This document shows, piece after piece, positions 1 to 7,120 of a stretch of 15,433 bases of DNA (positions within the stretch are counted from its first letter, which is position 1; each line of letters begins with the position of its first letter). The notes under the pieces are model-generated. The model was given only the letters and a program-made list of their open reading frames with translations, was not told the origin of the DNA and searched no databases. Position numbers and translations under genes: made by a program. Origin of the DNA: Deltaproteobacteria bacterium. GTDB taxonomy: Bacteria > Myxococcota > Myxococcia > SLRQ01. The stretch is taken from the NCBI GenBank assembly GCA_007128675.1, contig SKWY01000127.1, positions 1 to 15,433 on the forward strand, in the 5' to 3' direction.

Positions 1-838
1 AACCATTGGCGACGATGAGCTGGTCGCCTGGCCCCCTCACATAAACCGAGCCGATCTGACCGCCGCCCGAGCCTCCCACGGCGCTGAAGGTTCCCAGGAA
101 ATCCAGGGTCGAGTAGTAGATGGCCAAACGTCCACCGCCTCCACCACCGCCGCCAGCCCCGCCGCTGACCGAGATAGTACCGCTCCCTCCGAGTTCGTCG
201 ACATCGATGCGTATGCTTCCTCCAGAACCGCCGCCCGACCTTCTATTGTTGCCCTCCTGGCCATCGGCGCGAACCGCACCGTCAACCACCAAGGTGCCTC
301 CAGTGATCGAGATTCGTCCGCCTCCTGCTCCACCAGCCTCCCCGTACTGACCGGGGCCTCCGCCAGAGCCCAAGAGAGCGGGGTTTCTTGAATCACCATA
401 AATCGGCCGGCTGCCGCCATCACCCAAGCCGCCATGGCTACCGCCCGCATACGTAGACACACCGCTCGACTCCGTTCCCGTCGATGGATCATACCAATGG
501 TTCCACGCAAGCCCCTTGTGGGAGACATCTATGGCGCCGCCAGGCTCTACCTCCAAAAGCCCGGCGACCTCGACGCGCATGCTGCTGACCTGCGGGTCAT
601 GTGTAACCAGCCCCCCGGTATGAACCGTCATGTTCTGTGTAACTGTCAGTCGTGCGTTCAAAACGAGGACTCCCTCATCCTGCACAAAGACATTCTCGAA
701 ACTCGCATTGCTGCCTAGAACGTACGGAGAGTTGTCTCCGTCCACGATCAGCTCGCTTGCGTGCGCGCCCGCCGATGGCAGGACGGTAGCGGCTACCAGA
801 ATAGCCTGTAGAAAGCGGCGGAACGAAGAGTAGCACAT
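1..838 (-). CDS. Glycine-rich exported surface protein, 3' part missing
   Basis: The frame stays open from the ATG at 838 to the left edge, about 279 codons with no stop, so the C-terminus lies outside the window. The N-terminus is a signal peptide: basic FRR, a hydrophobic stretch LQAILVAATVLPSA, then an AHA cleavage site near residue 27. The mature part starts with short beta-like repeats (SELIVDGDNSPYVLG, then VLVLNARLTVTQNMTVHTGG). It then becomes very glycine-rich, with GGAGGGGGGGGR near residue 240. This resembles glycine-rich extracellular proteins of myxobacteria, but I cannot assign a function. There are two adjacent ATGs (841 and 838). GGAGG at 846-850 sits 7 nt from the second, the same spacing as other Shine-Dalgarno genes here, so 838 is preferred. 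The complementary strand gives proline-rich shadow ORFs. Confidence 0.8.
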   Translation of the reverse strand, partial: MCYSSFRRFLQAILVAATVLPSAGAHASELIVDGDNSPYVLGSNASFENVFVQDEGVLVLNARLTVTQNMTVHTGGLVTHDPQVSSMRVEVAGLLEVEPGGAIDVSHKGLAWNHWYDPSTGTESSGVSTYAGGSHGGLGDGGSRPIYGDSRNPALLGSGGGPGQYGEAGGAGGGRISITGGTLVVDGAVRADGQEGNNRRSGGGSGGSIRIDVDELGGSGTISVSGGAGGGGGGGGRLAIYYSTLDFLGTFSAVGGSGGGQIGSVYVRGPGDQLIVANG

Positions 839-1011
839 CATGTTGCCTCCGGGCTGAACGGACCTTTCCGAGGAGAGCCACGAACATTCCTTCTCCCCAC
901 AAGTCAAGTATTGGAATTCTTCTTGGATCAGGCCCCATCAGTCAAGGGGCCACGCCATACCCAAATCGTCGGGTATCAGACGCCGCCGGCGATCCAGAGG
1001 CCGACTCATCG

Positions 1012-1036
1012 CGCTCGCAAAGCCGCGCTCCCGCTC
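1012..1036. repeat. Direct repeat, copy 1
   Basis: This 25-nt segment recurs at 1157-1181 with one difference (G versus A at the tenth-eleventh base region, CGCAAAGCC versus CGCAAAACC). The copies start 145 nt apart. Both are preceded by CCGGCGATC, 16-26 nt upstream, so the duplicated unit is probably about 40-50 nt and has diverged by small indels. Confidence 0.7.
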
Positions 1037-1156
1037 TCGACACTTTGGCATATCACTTCCCAAGTGAACTCGCCTTTATACCCGAAGGTGCGGCTTCTTC
1101 AGTCGAATCGAGCTACCTCGAGATCCTTCGAATGATAGAACCGGCGATCAGGGTTA

Positions 1157-1181
1157 CGCTCGCAAAACCGCGCTCCCGCTC
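1157..1181. repeat. Direct repeat, copy 2
   Basis: This is the partner of the 1012-1036 repeat, differing at one base over 25 nt. The shared upstream CCGGCGATC lies at 1141-1149. It sits in non-coding DNA downstream of rdgB. Confidence 0.7.
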
Positions 1182-1305
1182 GGCCTTGGTTGCCGCCAGA
1201 AGAGACACGCGCTCCAGCGAGATCCCTTCGCGAGCCCCAGATTACGTTCACCACCGCTCGAGGGACCGATCAGTCAATGTGAAACGGAACCGGTTCTTCG
1301 CCCCT

Positions 1306-1971
1306 CTACCCTCGAGCGAGAAGCCTTTCGAGCAAATCCCGCATCTTCCGAAGCGCCTTTCCCCGATGGCTCACAGAGTCCTTCTCCTCCGCCGTCAGCT
1401 CCGCGTGGGTGCATCCGGGCCTGACTCCCGGCTCTTCGGTCAGGAATAGTGGGTCGTAGCCAAACCCCTCTCGCCCCCTTGGAGAGTCCGTTATACGCCC
1501 ACGACAGCGACCTTCCACGTGACTTACGGCACCACCGGGCGAGACGAGACATAAAGCACAAACGAAAGCCGCCTGACGGCGTTCCATCGGGACTCCCCGC
1601 AGCTCTTGCAAGAGCCGCTGATTGTTCGCCTCATCGCGGCCTTCGCCCTCGACTCCGCTGTAGCGCGCCGATTGCACTCCCGGCGCGCCGCCCAGGGCAT
1701 CGACACATAGGCCGGAATCGTCAGCCAAGGCCCAGCATCCAAAGATCTGCGCCACGGCCATCGCTTTCTTCTCCGCGTTGCCGGCAAAGGTTGGAGCATC
1801 CTCCACGACTTCGGGAAGCGACCTTTGGAACCTGACCTCCGCCTCACCGAGATCCAAGAGCTCGAGGCCTCTTTCGAAGAGAGCATCGCCCAGCATCCTG
1901 CGTAGCTCCGTAACCTTATGGCTGCTCCGTGAGGCCACGACGAGCACCCCTTTCGGATCGTTCGTGCTCAA
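1306..1971 (-). CDS. rdgB: XTP/dITP pyrophosphatase (RdgB/HAM1 family)
   Basis: This house-cleaning nucleotidase of the RdgB/Ham1 family hydrolyses dITP, XTP and ITP to monophosphates in the cytoplasm, keeping deaminated purines out of DNA and RNA. The 221-aa length fits the family. Visible motifs are the N-terminal substrate loop VVASRSSHKVTELRRM (a variant of the usual TGNxGK), ADDSGLCVDALGGAPGVQSARYSG with the catalytic acidic residues, FGYDPLF, and the C-terminal SHRGKAL. The start is a TTG whose last bases overlap the rph stop (TTGA, 1971-1968). GGAGG at 1979-1983 lies 7 nt upstream and supports this codon. Translational coupling to rph is likely; rph-rdgB pairs are common in bacteria. 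Confidence 0.95.
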   Translation of the reverse strand: MSTNDPKGVLVVASRSSHKVTELRRMLGDALFERGLELLDLGEAEVRFQRSLPEVVEDAPTFAGNAEKKAMAVAQIFGCWALADDSGLCVDALGGAPGVQSARYSGVEGEGRDEANNQRLLQELRGVPMERRQAAFVCALCLVSPGGAVSHVEGRCRGRITDSPRGREGFGYDPLFLTEEPGVRPGCTHAELTAEEKDSVSHRGKALRKMRDLLERLLARG

Positions 1972-2696
1972 CTCGCTTCCTCCAAGGCGCTTTGCTGTAT
2001 CGAGGAGATCTGCTCAATACCAACCAAGGCGAGATCGAGGAGGCGTTCCAGATCGGAGCGAGGAAAGGGGCTGCCCTCTGCCGTGCCCTGCACCTCGATC
2101 AGATCCCGGTTCGAGGTGGCGACGACATTCAGATCCACATCGGCATTGCTATCCTCGCCGTAATCGAGATCGACTCTGGCCTCGCCTCCAATCATTCCGA
2201 CGCTGACCGCTGCGACCTGCGTGATAATCGGGCTCCGCTTGATGGCCCCCCCCTCCACCAAACGCTTGCAGGCCAGCGCCAGAGCCACCCAGCCTCCAGT
2301 AATCGCGGCAGTCCGAGTCCCGCCGTCCGCTTGAATTACATCGCAGTCCACGGTGATCGTTCGCTCCCCGAGGCAGTCGAGATCGACGGCCATGCGCAGA
2401 GAGCGGCCTATCAAGCGCTGGATTTCCAGCGTCCGTCCCTTCTGCTTGCCTCGAGCGGCCTCCCTATCCGAGCGAGTATGTGTGGCGCGAGGAAGCATTC
2501 CGTACTCCGCGGTTACCCAGCCCGCCCCGGAACCTAGGCGAAAGCCGGGCACGCGGTTCTCGAAGCTAGCGGTGCAGATGACCTTCGTGCGTCCAAAGGA
2601 AACCAGGCAGCTTCCCTCGGCATGCTCTATGAAATCGGTTGTGATCGAAACTGGTCGAAGGGCGCCGGCATCCCGGCCATGGCGATCAATGTACAT
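1968..2696 (-). CDS. rph: Ribonuclease PH
   Basis: This is a phosphorolytic 3'-to-5' exoribonuclease that trims tRNA 3' ends and forms a hexameric ring in the cytoplasm. The protein is 242 aa, about the family length. It begins with the expected RHGRDAGALRPV, followed by HAEGSCLVSFGRTKVICTAS, the RTLEIQRLIGRSLR segment, CDVIQADGGTRTAAITGG and DLDYGEDSNADVDLNVV with the phosphate and metal-binding acidic residues. The N-terminus is complete at ATG 2696, which has no Shine-Dalgarno. Instead TATGTT ends 8 nt before it, suggesting a near-leaderless transcript in addition to any read-through from the lipoprotein gene 66 nt upstream. The stop overlaps the rdgB start. Confidence 0.96.
   Translation of the reverse strand: MYIDRHGRDAGALRPVSITTDFIEHAEGSCLVSFGRTKVICTASFENRVPGFRLGSGAGWVTAEYGMLPRATHTRSDREAARGKQKGRTLEIQRLIGRSLRMAVDLDCLGERTITVDCDVIQADGGTRTAAITGGWVALALACKRLVEGGAIKRSPIITQVAAVSVGMIGGEARVDLDYGEDSNADVDLNVVATSNRDLIEVQGTAEGSPFPRSDLERLLDLALVGIEQISSIQQSALEEAS
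1979..1983 (-). promoter_or_regulatory. Shine-Dalgarno that decides the rdgB TTG start
   Basis: GGAGG on the minus strand lies inside the last codons of rph, with exactly 7 nt between it and the TTG at 1971. The stop-start overlap plus this site makes the rare TTG more credible than the internal GTG eight codons downstream. Confidence 0.75.
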
Positions 2697-2704
2697 GGCG
2701 GCGC

Positions 2705-2733
2705 AACATAAGCGAGCAGCCGCCTTGCGTCGA
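2705..2733 (-). promoter_or_regulatory. Candidate promoter of rph
   Basis: Read on the minus strand: TCGACG (2733-2728, four of six match to TTGACA), a 17-nt spacer, then TATGTT (2710-2705), 8 nt before the ATG. No ribosome binding site lies between. This is sequence-only inference. Confidence 0.4.
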
Positions 2734-2762
2734 CCCGCTTCGCCAACATTCCGCCAAGGCCG

Positions 2763-3404
2763 CTAATCGAGATCCCTCGCTCGAAAGAACATGTGCCCAC
2801 TTCGAAGCACCTCGACTTCCAGCACGACTTCTCCCGTCTCGACGTCTCGATAACGAGCAGGACCATGAGCAAATGTGAAGCCGGGACACACAGGGTCCAC
2901 GAAAGAGAGCTTGCGACCTCTCCAGAGTATCCGCCCGCTCCTACACTCGCACGAGTACTCCTTTCCGACCACTTCAATCCTGCACGGGGTCACCCGTACC
3001 CCCCTCTCGACCTTCTCGCCAGGCAAGATCCAAGCATGAAATGGCATGTTGCTCGGGACCCCAGGGACTCCATCAGCCTCCTGTTCCAAACCGAGCCTTG
3101 ACTCTCGAATCACATCGACCAGCTCCCTCCAGGTACGACGAGATCCCTGTCGAATCACGGTGACCTCCACAATCATACGATCGCAAGCCACCGACATGAT
3201 CTGTTTGCGAATGATGATGGGCGGACCATCGAACCTGCCCTGGTAGAGGTATTCGACCCAATCGCCCACGGAGCTGCCGACGGCATAGGGAGGCCCACCA
3301 ATGCTCGAGACCCTCGCCTCCAGATTGTCCACGTAGGATTTTCCAGTGTGCGCGCATCCCCCAATCAGCACGAAGAAGAAGACGAGTAGAGTGACGAGTC
3401 GCAC
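2763..3404 (-). CDS. Putative lipoprotein, unknown function
   Basis: I do not recognise this family. From the GTG at 3404 the product is 213 aa. It has a short lipoprotein signal, RLVTLLVFFFVLIGGC, with a lipobox-like IGGC and the acylated Cys at residue 17. The rest is a mixed soluble domain with a GDWVEYLY motif near residue 47 and four later cysteines (PCRIEVVG, SCECRSG, DPVCPG), which could form disulfides outside the cytoplasm. The frame opens further upstream to a GTG at 3464, but AAGGGGGG (3412-3419) lies 7 nt before 3404, and starting there puts the lipobox in the usual place. It lies between selD and rph on the same strand and may be cotranscribed, though nothing ties it functionally to either. 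Confidence 0.75.
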   Translation of the reverse strand: MRLVTLLVFFFVLIGGCAHTGKSYVDNLEARVSSIGGPPYAVGSSVGDWVEYLYQGRFDGPPIIIRKQIMSVACDRMIVEVTVIRQGSRRTWRELVDVIRESRLGLEQEADGVPGVPSNMPFHAWILPGEKVERGVRVTPCRIEVVGKEYSCECRSGRILWRGRKLSFVDPVCPGFTFAHGPARYRDVETGEVVLEVEVLRSGHMFFRARDLD

Positions 3405-3480
3405 GGTACTTCCCCCCTTCGATGATCGAGCCAACTCTCGGTCCAAGCAAACCCGAACCCCCACGTTCGTTTAGGTACGA

Positions 3481-3497
3481 GTAAGCTCTTCGTAAGC
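3481..3497. repeat. Short direct repeat GTAAGC upstream of the lipoprotein gene
   Basis: GTAAGC occurs at 3481-3486 and 3492-3497, 11 nt apart, close to one helical turn. It lies between selD and the lipoprotein gene. It could be an operator; equally it may be chance. Confidence 0.2.
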
Positions 3498-3530
3498 GGT
3501 CGGTCTACCCATGCAAGGGAGCCTGACCAC

Positions 3531-4583
3531 TCAAGGAATGATCGTGAGCACTGGCTCCGAGGCCACTAGCTCCCCTATCACGGCCGCCACCGGCACCTTA
3601 GCCGCGCGTAGTCCATCCATGACGTCGTTCACGCGACGGGGAGCGATCGCGGCAAGCAGACCACCGGAGGTTTGAGCATCGGCCAAAAGCAAACGAGACG
3701 ACTCATCCTCGGCCAGCCGCCCCTCGAAGCGCACCCTGCCCTCTAGGGAAGCCAAATTGGCACGACTCCCTCCCGGCATCACACCCTGGGCCGCATACCG
3801 GCGCGCAGCGTCCAGTATCGGCACGTCACTCGCGCGAATCCTGGCACCCACCGAGGAGCCCTCGAGCATCTCCATCAAATGCCCCAATAGACCGAATCCG
3901 GTAATATCCGTACAGGCGCGAACGCCCCGCCGATTCTCCATCAGCACGCGGGATGCGTCACGATTCAAGCCGGCCATCAGCTCCGTGACCTCCCTAGTCT
4001 CCTCGGCAGATGCACGTCCATTCTTTATGGCGGTAGTGATGACGCCCGATCCAAGGGGCTTCGTCAAGACGAGCAGATCGCCCGGCCTTGCCCCAGCGTT
4101 CGTAAGAAGCCTGGAAGGCATCGTGGTGCCTATTACGGCCATACCGTACTTCGGCTCCGGATCATCTATCGAGTGGCCGCCGACGATGGGCATGCCTGCC
4201 TCGGTGGCCACACTCTGACCACCCGCCAGGATCCTCTCCAGAACCTCTAATGGCAACGACCGAGCAGGGAAGCCGACAATGTTCAGAGCCATCAGAGGGG
4301 TGGCTCCCATCGCGTACACATCGGACAAGGCATTGGCGGCCGCTACTCGGCCGAAGTCGAATGGATCGTCCACCACCGGAGTAAAGAAGTCGGTGGTGAA
4401 GACAAGGGCGGTCCGCTCGTTCAAACGATACACGGCGGCATCGTCCCTCGTGGCCGAGCCCACAAGAACGTTGGGGTCACTAATCGCCGGCATTTGGCGC
4501 AGCACCTGCGCCAGCTCCGAGGGTCGGAGCTTGCAGGCTCAACCAGCGCCGTGACTGAATTGCGTGAGTCGCACCTCTTCCAT
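3531..4583 (-). CDS. selD: Selenophosphate synthase, itself a selenoprotein (in-frame UGA)
   Basis: SelD makes selenophosphate from selenide and ATP, the selenium donor for selenocysteine and 2-selenouridine in tRNA. The longest stop-free stretch starts at 4505 and lacks the active site. Reading through a TGA at 4541-4539 restores the full family N-terminus: MEEVRLTQFSHGAG, Sec15, then ACKLRPSELAQVLRQM. Many SelDs have Cys or Sec at exactly this position. The remainder is canonical: GSATRDDAAVY, TTDFFTPVVDDPFDFGRVAAANALSD (metal/ATP binding), GGHSIDDPEPKYG, TDITGFGLLGHL and DAQTSGGLL. Total length is 350 aa, normal for the family. An in-frame ATG at 4595 is an alternative start. No clear Shine-Dalgarno is present. 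It is divergent from the kinase gene. Confidence 0.95.
4513..4531 (-). promoter_or_regulatory. Candidate bacterial SECIS hairpin in selD mRNA
   Basis: In the mRNA sense, AGCUCCGA-CCC-UCGGAGCU is a perfect 8-bp inverted repeat starting 7 nt after the UGA, so the apical loop starts about 15 nt after it. Bacterial SECIS elements lie just downstream of the Sec codon, with the loop roughly 16-37 nt away and a G early in the loop. If the last two pairs open, the loop becomes GACCCUC, which fits. SelB recognition is inferred. Confidence 0.65.
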
Positions 4584-4603
4584 CAACAAGACCATTACTG
4601 CAC

Positions 4604-4626
4604 TTGGCGCCAAAGCGCGAGGCGCC
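4604..4626. promoter_or_regulatory. Palindrome in the selD-kinase divergent region
   Basis: TTGGCGCCAA (4604-4613) is a perfect 10-bp palindrome about 20 nt upstream of selD. Its core GGCGCC recurs at 4621-4626, 15 nt further. It is a possible operator for the divergent promoters; in GC-rich DNA chance is a real alternative. Confidence 0.25.
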
Positions 4627-4750
4627 GTGTCTGGAGCTTCCGCCAGATGCTCCACGGGATTGCGCCGTCTCTTCAGCCGCGATTCGGAGAGCTTTGAGGG
4701 AGGCCCGCTTTTTTCGGGGCATGAGAGGACAAAAGGGAGCGGCTACGGGC

Positions 4751-4756
4751 TACAAT
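4751..4756 (+). promoter_or_regulatory. -10-like TACAAT before the kinase GTG
   Basis: TACAAT ends 6 nt before GTG 4763, so transcription would begin at or next to the start codon. A weak AGGACA lies 19 nt upstream. There is no Shine-Dalgarno before the GTG, consistent with leaderless translation. Confidence 0.45.
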
Positions 4757-4762
4757 CCTTTC

Positions 4763-7093
4763 GTGAGCAAAGTAATCGGCCCCCAGAAGTTCGGACGCTA
4801 CGTGCTCCGTCGTTCCCTGGCCAAGGGAGGCATGGCGGAAATCTACCTGGCGGACTGGGCGGCCGCGGGCGGCATCAAGAAGCAGGTAGTGGTCAAGAAG
4901 ATTCTTCCGACCTTCGCCGATGACGACCATTTCGTCAGCATGTTCATCGATGAGGCGGCGATCAGCGTCAAGCTCTCCCACGGCAACATCGCCCAAGTCT
5001 TCGACTTCGGAGAGATCAATGGCGAGTACTTCATAACGATGGAGTACATAAGGGGCCAGAGCCTCTCGGAAATCATTCGGAGAGCCGCCGCGAAGAACAT
5101 CATCATTCCGCCGCACATCGCCTGCTACATAGTCATGGAGATGTGCAAGGGCCTCCACTATGCCCATCAACGAGCCGATGAGCGCGGCCAACCGCTTGGC
5201 ATAGTCCATCGAGACATCTCTCCACAAAACGTGATGATCTCATACGAAGGTCAGGTCAAGCTCGTGGACTTCGGAATAGCGAAGGCTCGAAATGTCGCCT
5301 CCAAGACGCGAGCCGGCGCGCTCAAGGGCAAGTACATCTACTTCTCCCCGGAGCAGGCTCGTGGCAAACCCCTCGATGCCAGAAGCGACGTCTTCGCCGC
5401 CGGCATCGTGCTCTACGAGCTAATCACCGACAAACTCCCGTTTTCGGGACAAGTGATAGACGTTCTTCAAAACATCGTATCAGGCAGGTTTCCTCTCCCC
5501 AGTGAATCCGTCCCGACTATTCAGCCATCTCTGGAGAGGATTGTCTTGAAGGCGATGAACACAGGCCTCGAAGGACGTTACCAATCCGCCCTCGAGCTTC
5601 AGCAAGCACTTGCCGGCCACCTGTTCAAAGTCGCTCCCCGCTTCACGAGCGCGAGTCTTACTCATTTCTTGCGCTTTCTCTACCGGGATGAACTCGTACA
5701 GCAAGGGCTCTCCGTGGACATACCCTCGGATCTGCTGGAGCAGATTCCCTTGTGGGAGCGTGACCACGGGCAAACGCTGGAGACGGCCCCAGACCCCGCC
5801 ACCGAGGAGACGGATCCCGAGCTCGGAAGCAAGGTCGAAAGCACCCGATGGGAAACCGAGGCTCTGGAAGAGGAGAGAGGCTCTACCTCTGGCAACAAGA
5901 GGCGCGGGTTGGACCTGGTTCGAAGAAAGCGCCGGCTACAAGCCATCGCCGCCGCTTTGATCACCCTGGGAACGCTGGTCGTCATTGGGGTGGCCGCAAC
6001 CTCTGTGATGCGGGCTCTTGCACCTCCTGCTCAAGGCGTGGGCCTTCTCATTATTGACTCGAACCCAAGCGGCGCCGAGGTGACCATTGACGGGAAGAAG
6101 ACCGAGGACACCACCCCGATAGTGCTCGACGGGCTGTCGCCGGAAAGAACCTACTTCCTGTCCTTCAGCCTCGATGGCTACCGCGATGCATGGGATGTAG
6201 TGACGATATCGCCGGAGGGTCCCACGACTCTTAGCGTTTCCCTCGAAGAGATCCCTCCGACCCCCACGGCTCCGAGCCTCGCGGAAATCGAAGAGACCAT
6301 TCGTAGAGAACGTGGCGAACGTCCCCCACGGGAGCCCGAAAGAAGAGAGCCGGCGCGCAAGAGAGGCCTTGATCAGCTTTCGGACGTTGGAAGTACGATC
6401 GCACAGCTCATAGAGCAGGCCGAGGGGAGCTTGGATCCTCTTCCGGCCACGCCAGTAGCCGCCAATATACAGCCGAGCCGCTTGACGCTGGACATCGAAC
6501 GTCTGCCGTCCCTACGAGTTTCGCTAGACGCGACCAGCAGGCACACCTTACGAGTCAGAGGCGAGGTCGTCTCCAGCGACCATTCTTTTGCGGCTCCTTC
6601 ATCGAAGGCCTGTTATCTCGTCGTTCGGGAGAACGGGATCGATGTGGGCGTCATAAGCAGGGACTCTCCCGTGCATGTGGAGAGAGGAGCGCAGCTCATT
6701 CACCTCCTGATCCCAACCCTGAACCCAAGTGAGACAACGGGGGAGCTTGCCGTTTTCATACAGACCGAGGAAGGCCGCCTTTTTGAGGAAACCCTGGACG
6801 CAAAAGCAAATGCCTTCAATCCCGCACAGCACGGCGCGGCGATAATCGATGGGCTCAGCGCCGCGGGCCGCTACCGGGTCTCCCTTTCGGATACAGAGCT
6901 AGAGCCTCCCCTTCTCTTCCTAGGAGCGCCCCCCACATCTTCCTTCACCCGGAGAAGGGCCGTGAGGCCGACGATGGGTGTTTTCTCGCAAGGCAGGATA
7001 ATCGCCAACACCGAGCGGCTCGCGGTATTCTCACTGTCGCCGGCTCCTTTGGCTTCCTCGGATTCTCTACGGGCGGAGCTGACGCCCGAATAG
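4763..7093 (+). CDS. Membrane Ser/Thr protein kinase with PEGA domain
   Basis: This is a Hanks-type kinase that phosphorylates Ser/Thr on proteins; the substrate is unknown. From the GTG at 4763 it is 776 aa. The catalytic domain spans about residues 11-290: glycine loop AKGGMAEIYLA (20-30), ATP-binding Lys45 in VVVKK, Glu64, HRDISPQN (149-156), DFGIAKA (169-175), and SPEQ in place of APE. All catalytic residues are present. A basic stretch and one transmembrane helix follow at about 392-415 (AIAAALITLGTLVVIGVAA). A PEGA domain at about 425-495 (DSNPSGAEVTIDG), a charged linker and an unrecognised 250-residue C-terminal region would lie outside the membrane. TACAAT ends 6 nt before this GTG. 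An ATG at 4721 is the main alternative start. Similar kinases abound in myxobacteria. Confidence 0.92.
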   Translation: MSKVIGPQKFGRYVLRRSLAKGGMAEIYLADWAAAGGIKKQVVVKKILPTFADDDHFVSMFIDEAAISVKLSHGNIAQVFDFGEINGEYFITMEYIRGQSLSEIIRRAAAKNIIIPPHIACYIVMEMCKGLHYAHQRADERGQPLGIVHRDISPQNVMISYEGQVKLVDFGIAKARNVASKTRAGALKGKYIYFSPEQARGKPLDARSDVFAAGIVLYELITDKLPFSGQVIDVLQNIVSGRFPLPSESVPTIQPSLERIVLKAMNTGLEGRYQSALELQQALAGHLFKVAPRFTSASLTHFLRFLYRDELVQQGLSVDIPSDLLEQIPLWERDHGQTLETAPDPATEETDPELGSKVESTRWETEALEEERGSTSGNKRRGLDLVRRKRRLQAIAAALITLGTLVVIGVAATSVMRALAPPAQGVGLLIIDSNPSGAEVTIDGKKTEDTTPIVLDGLSPERTYFLSFSLDGYRDAWDVVTISPEGPTTLSVSLEEIPPTPTAPSLAEIEETIRRERGERPPREPERREPARKRGLDQLSDVGSTIAQLIEQAEGSLDPLPATPVAANIQPSRLTLDIERLPSLRVSLDATSRHTLRVRGEVVSSDHSFAAPSSKACYLVVRENGIDVGVISRDSPVHVERGAQLIHLLIPTLNPSETTGELAVFIQTEEGRLFEETLDAKANAFNPAQHGAAIIDGLSAAGRYRVSLSDTELEPPLLFLGAPPTSSFTRRRAVRPTMGVFSQGRIIANTERLAVFSLSPAPLASSDSLRAELTPE

Positions 7094-7120
7094 GGAGACG
7101 CCGAACAACTCCGAGACAAC

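Larger units (their letters stand above)
839..1305. other. Non-coding gap with a degenerate repeat
   Basis: This gap of about 460 nt lies between rdgB and the glycine-rich gene, both on the minus strand. No ORF here has protein-like composition; those present look like shadows. It holds the leader and Shine-Dalgarno of the glycine-rich gene, a small hairpin (ATACCC with GGGTAT around 957-977), and a 25-nt near-identical direct repeat listed separately. No tRNA-like cloverleaf or T-rich intrinsic terminator was seen. Confidence 0.6.

Noticed and set aside
120..350. Proline-rich ORF on the plus strand
   Set aside because: It is the antisense of the Gly-rich codons of the minus-strand exported protein, which has a signal peptide and Shine-Dalgarno.
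37..528. 163-aa minus-strand ORF
   Set aside because: It is a different frame inside the glycine-rich gene, with no start signal and shadow-like composition.
3531..4505. selD as a 324-aa protein lacking its active site, or as a pseudogene
   Set aside because: Family sequence continues on both sides of the in-frame TGA, which sits at the known Cys/Sec position; the Sec reading explains everything.
4701..4720. GCCCG-T6-CGGGGC hairpin before the kinase as a terminator
   Set aside because: The T-run is in the loop, not after the stem.
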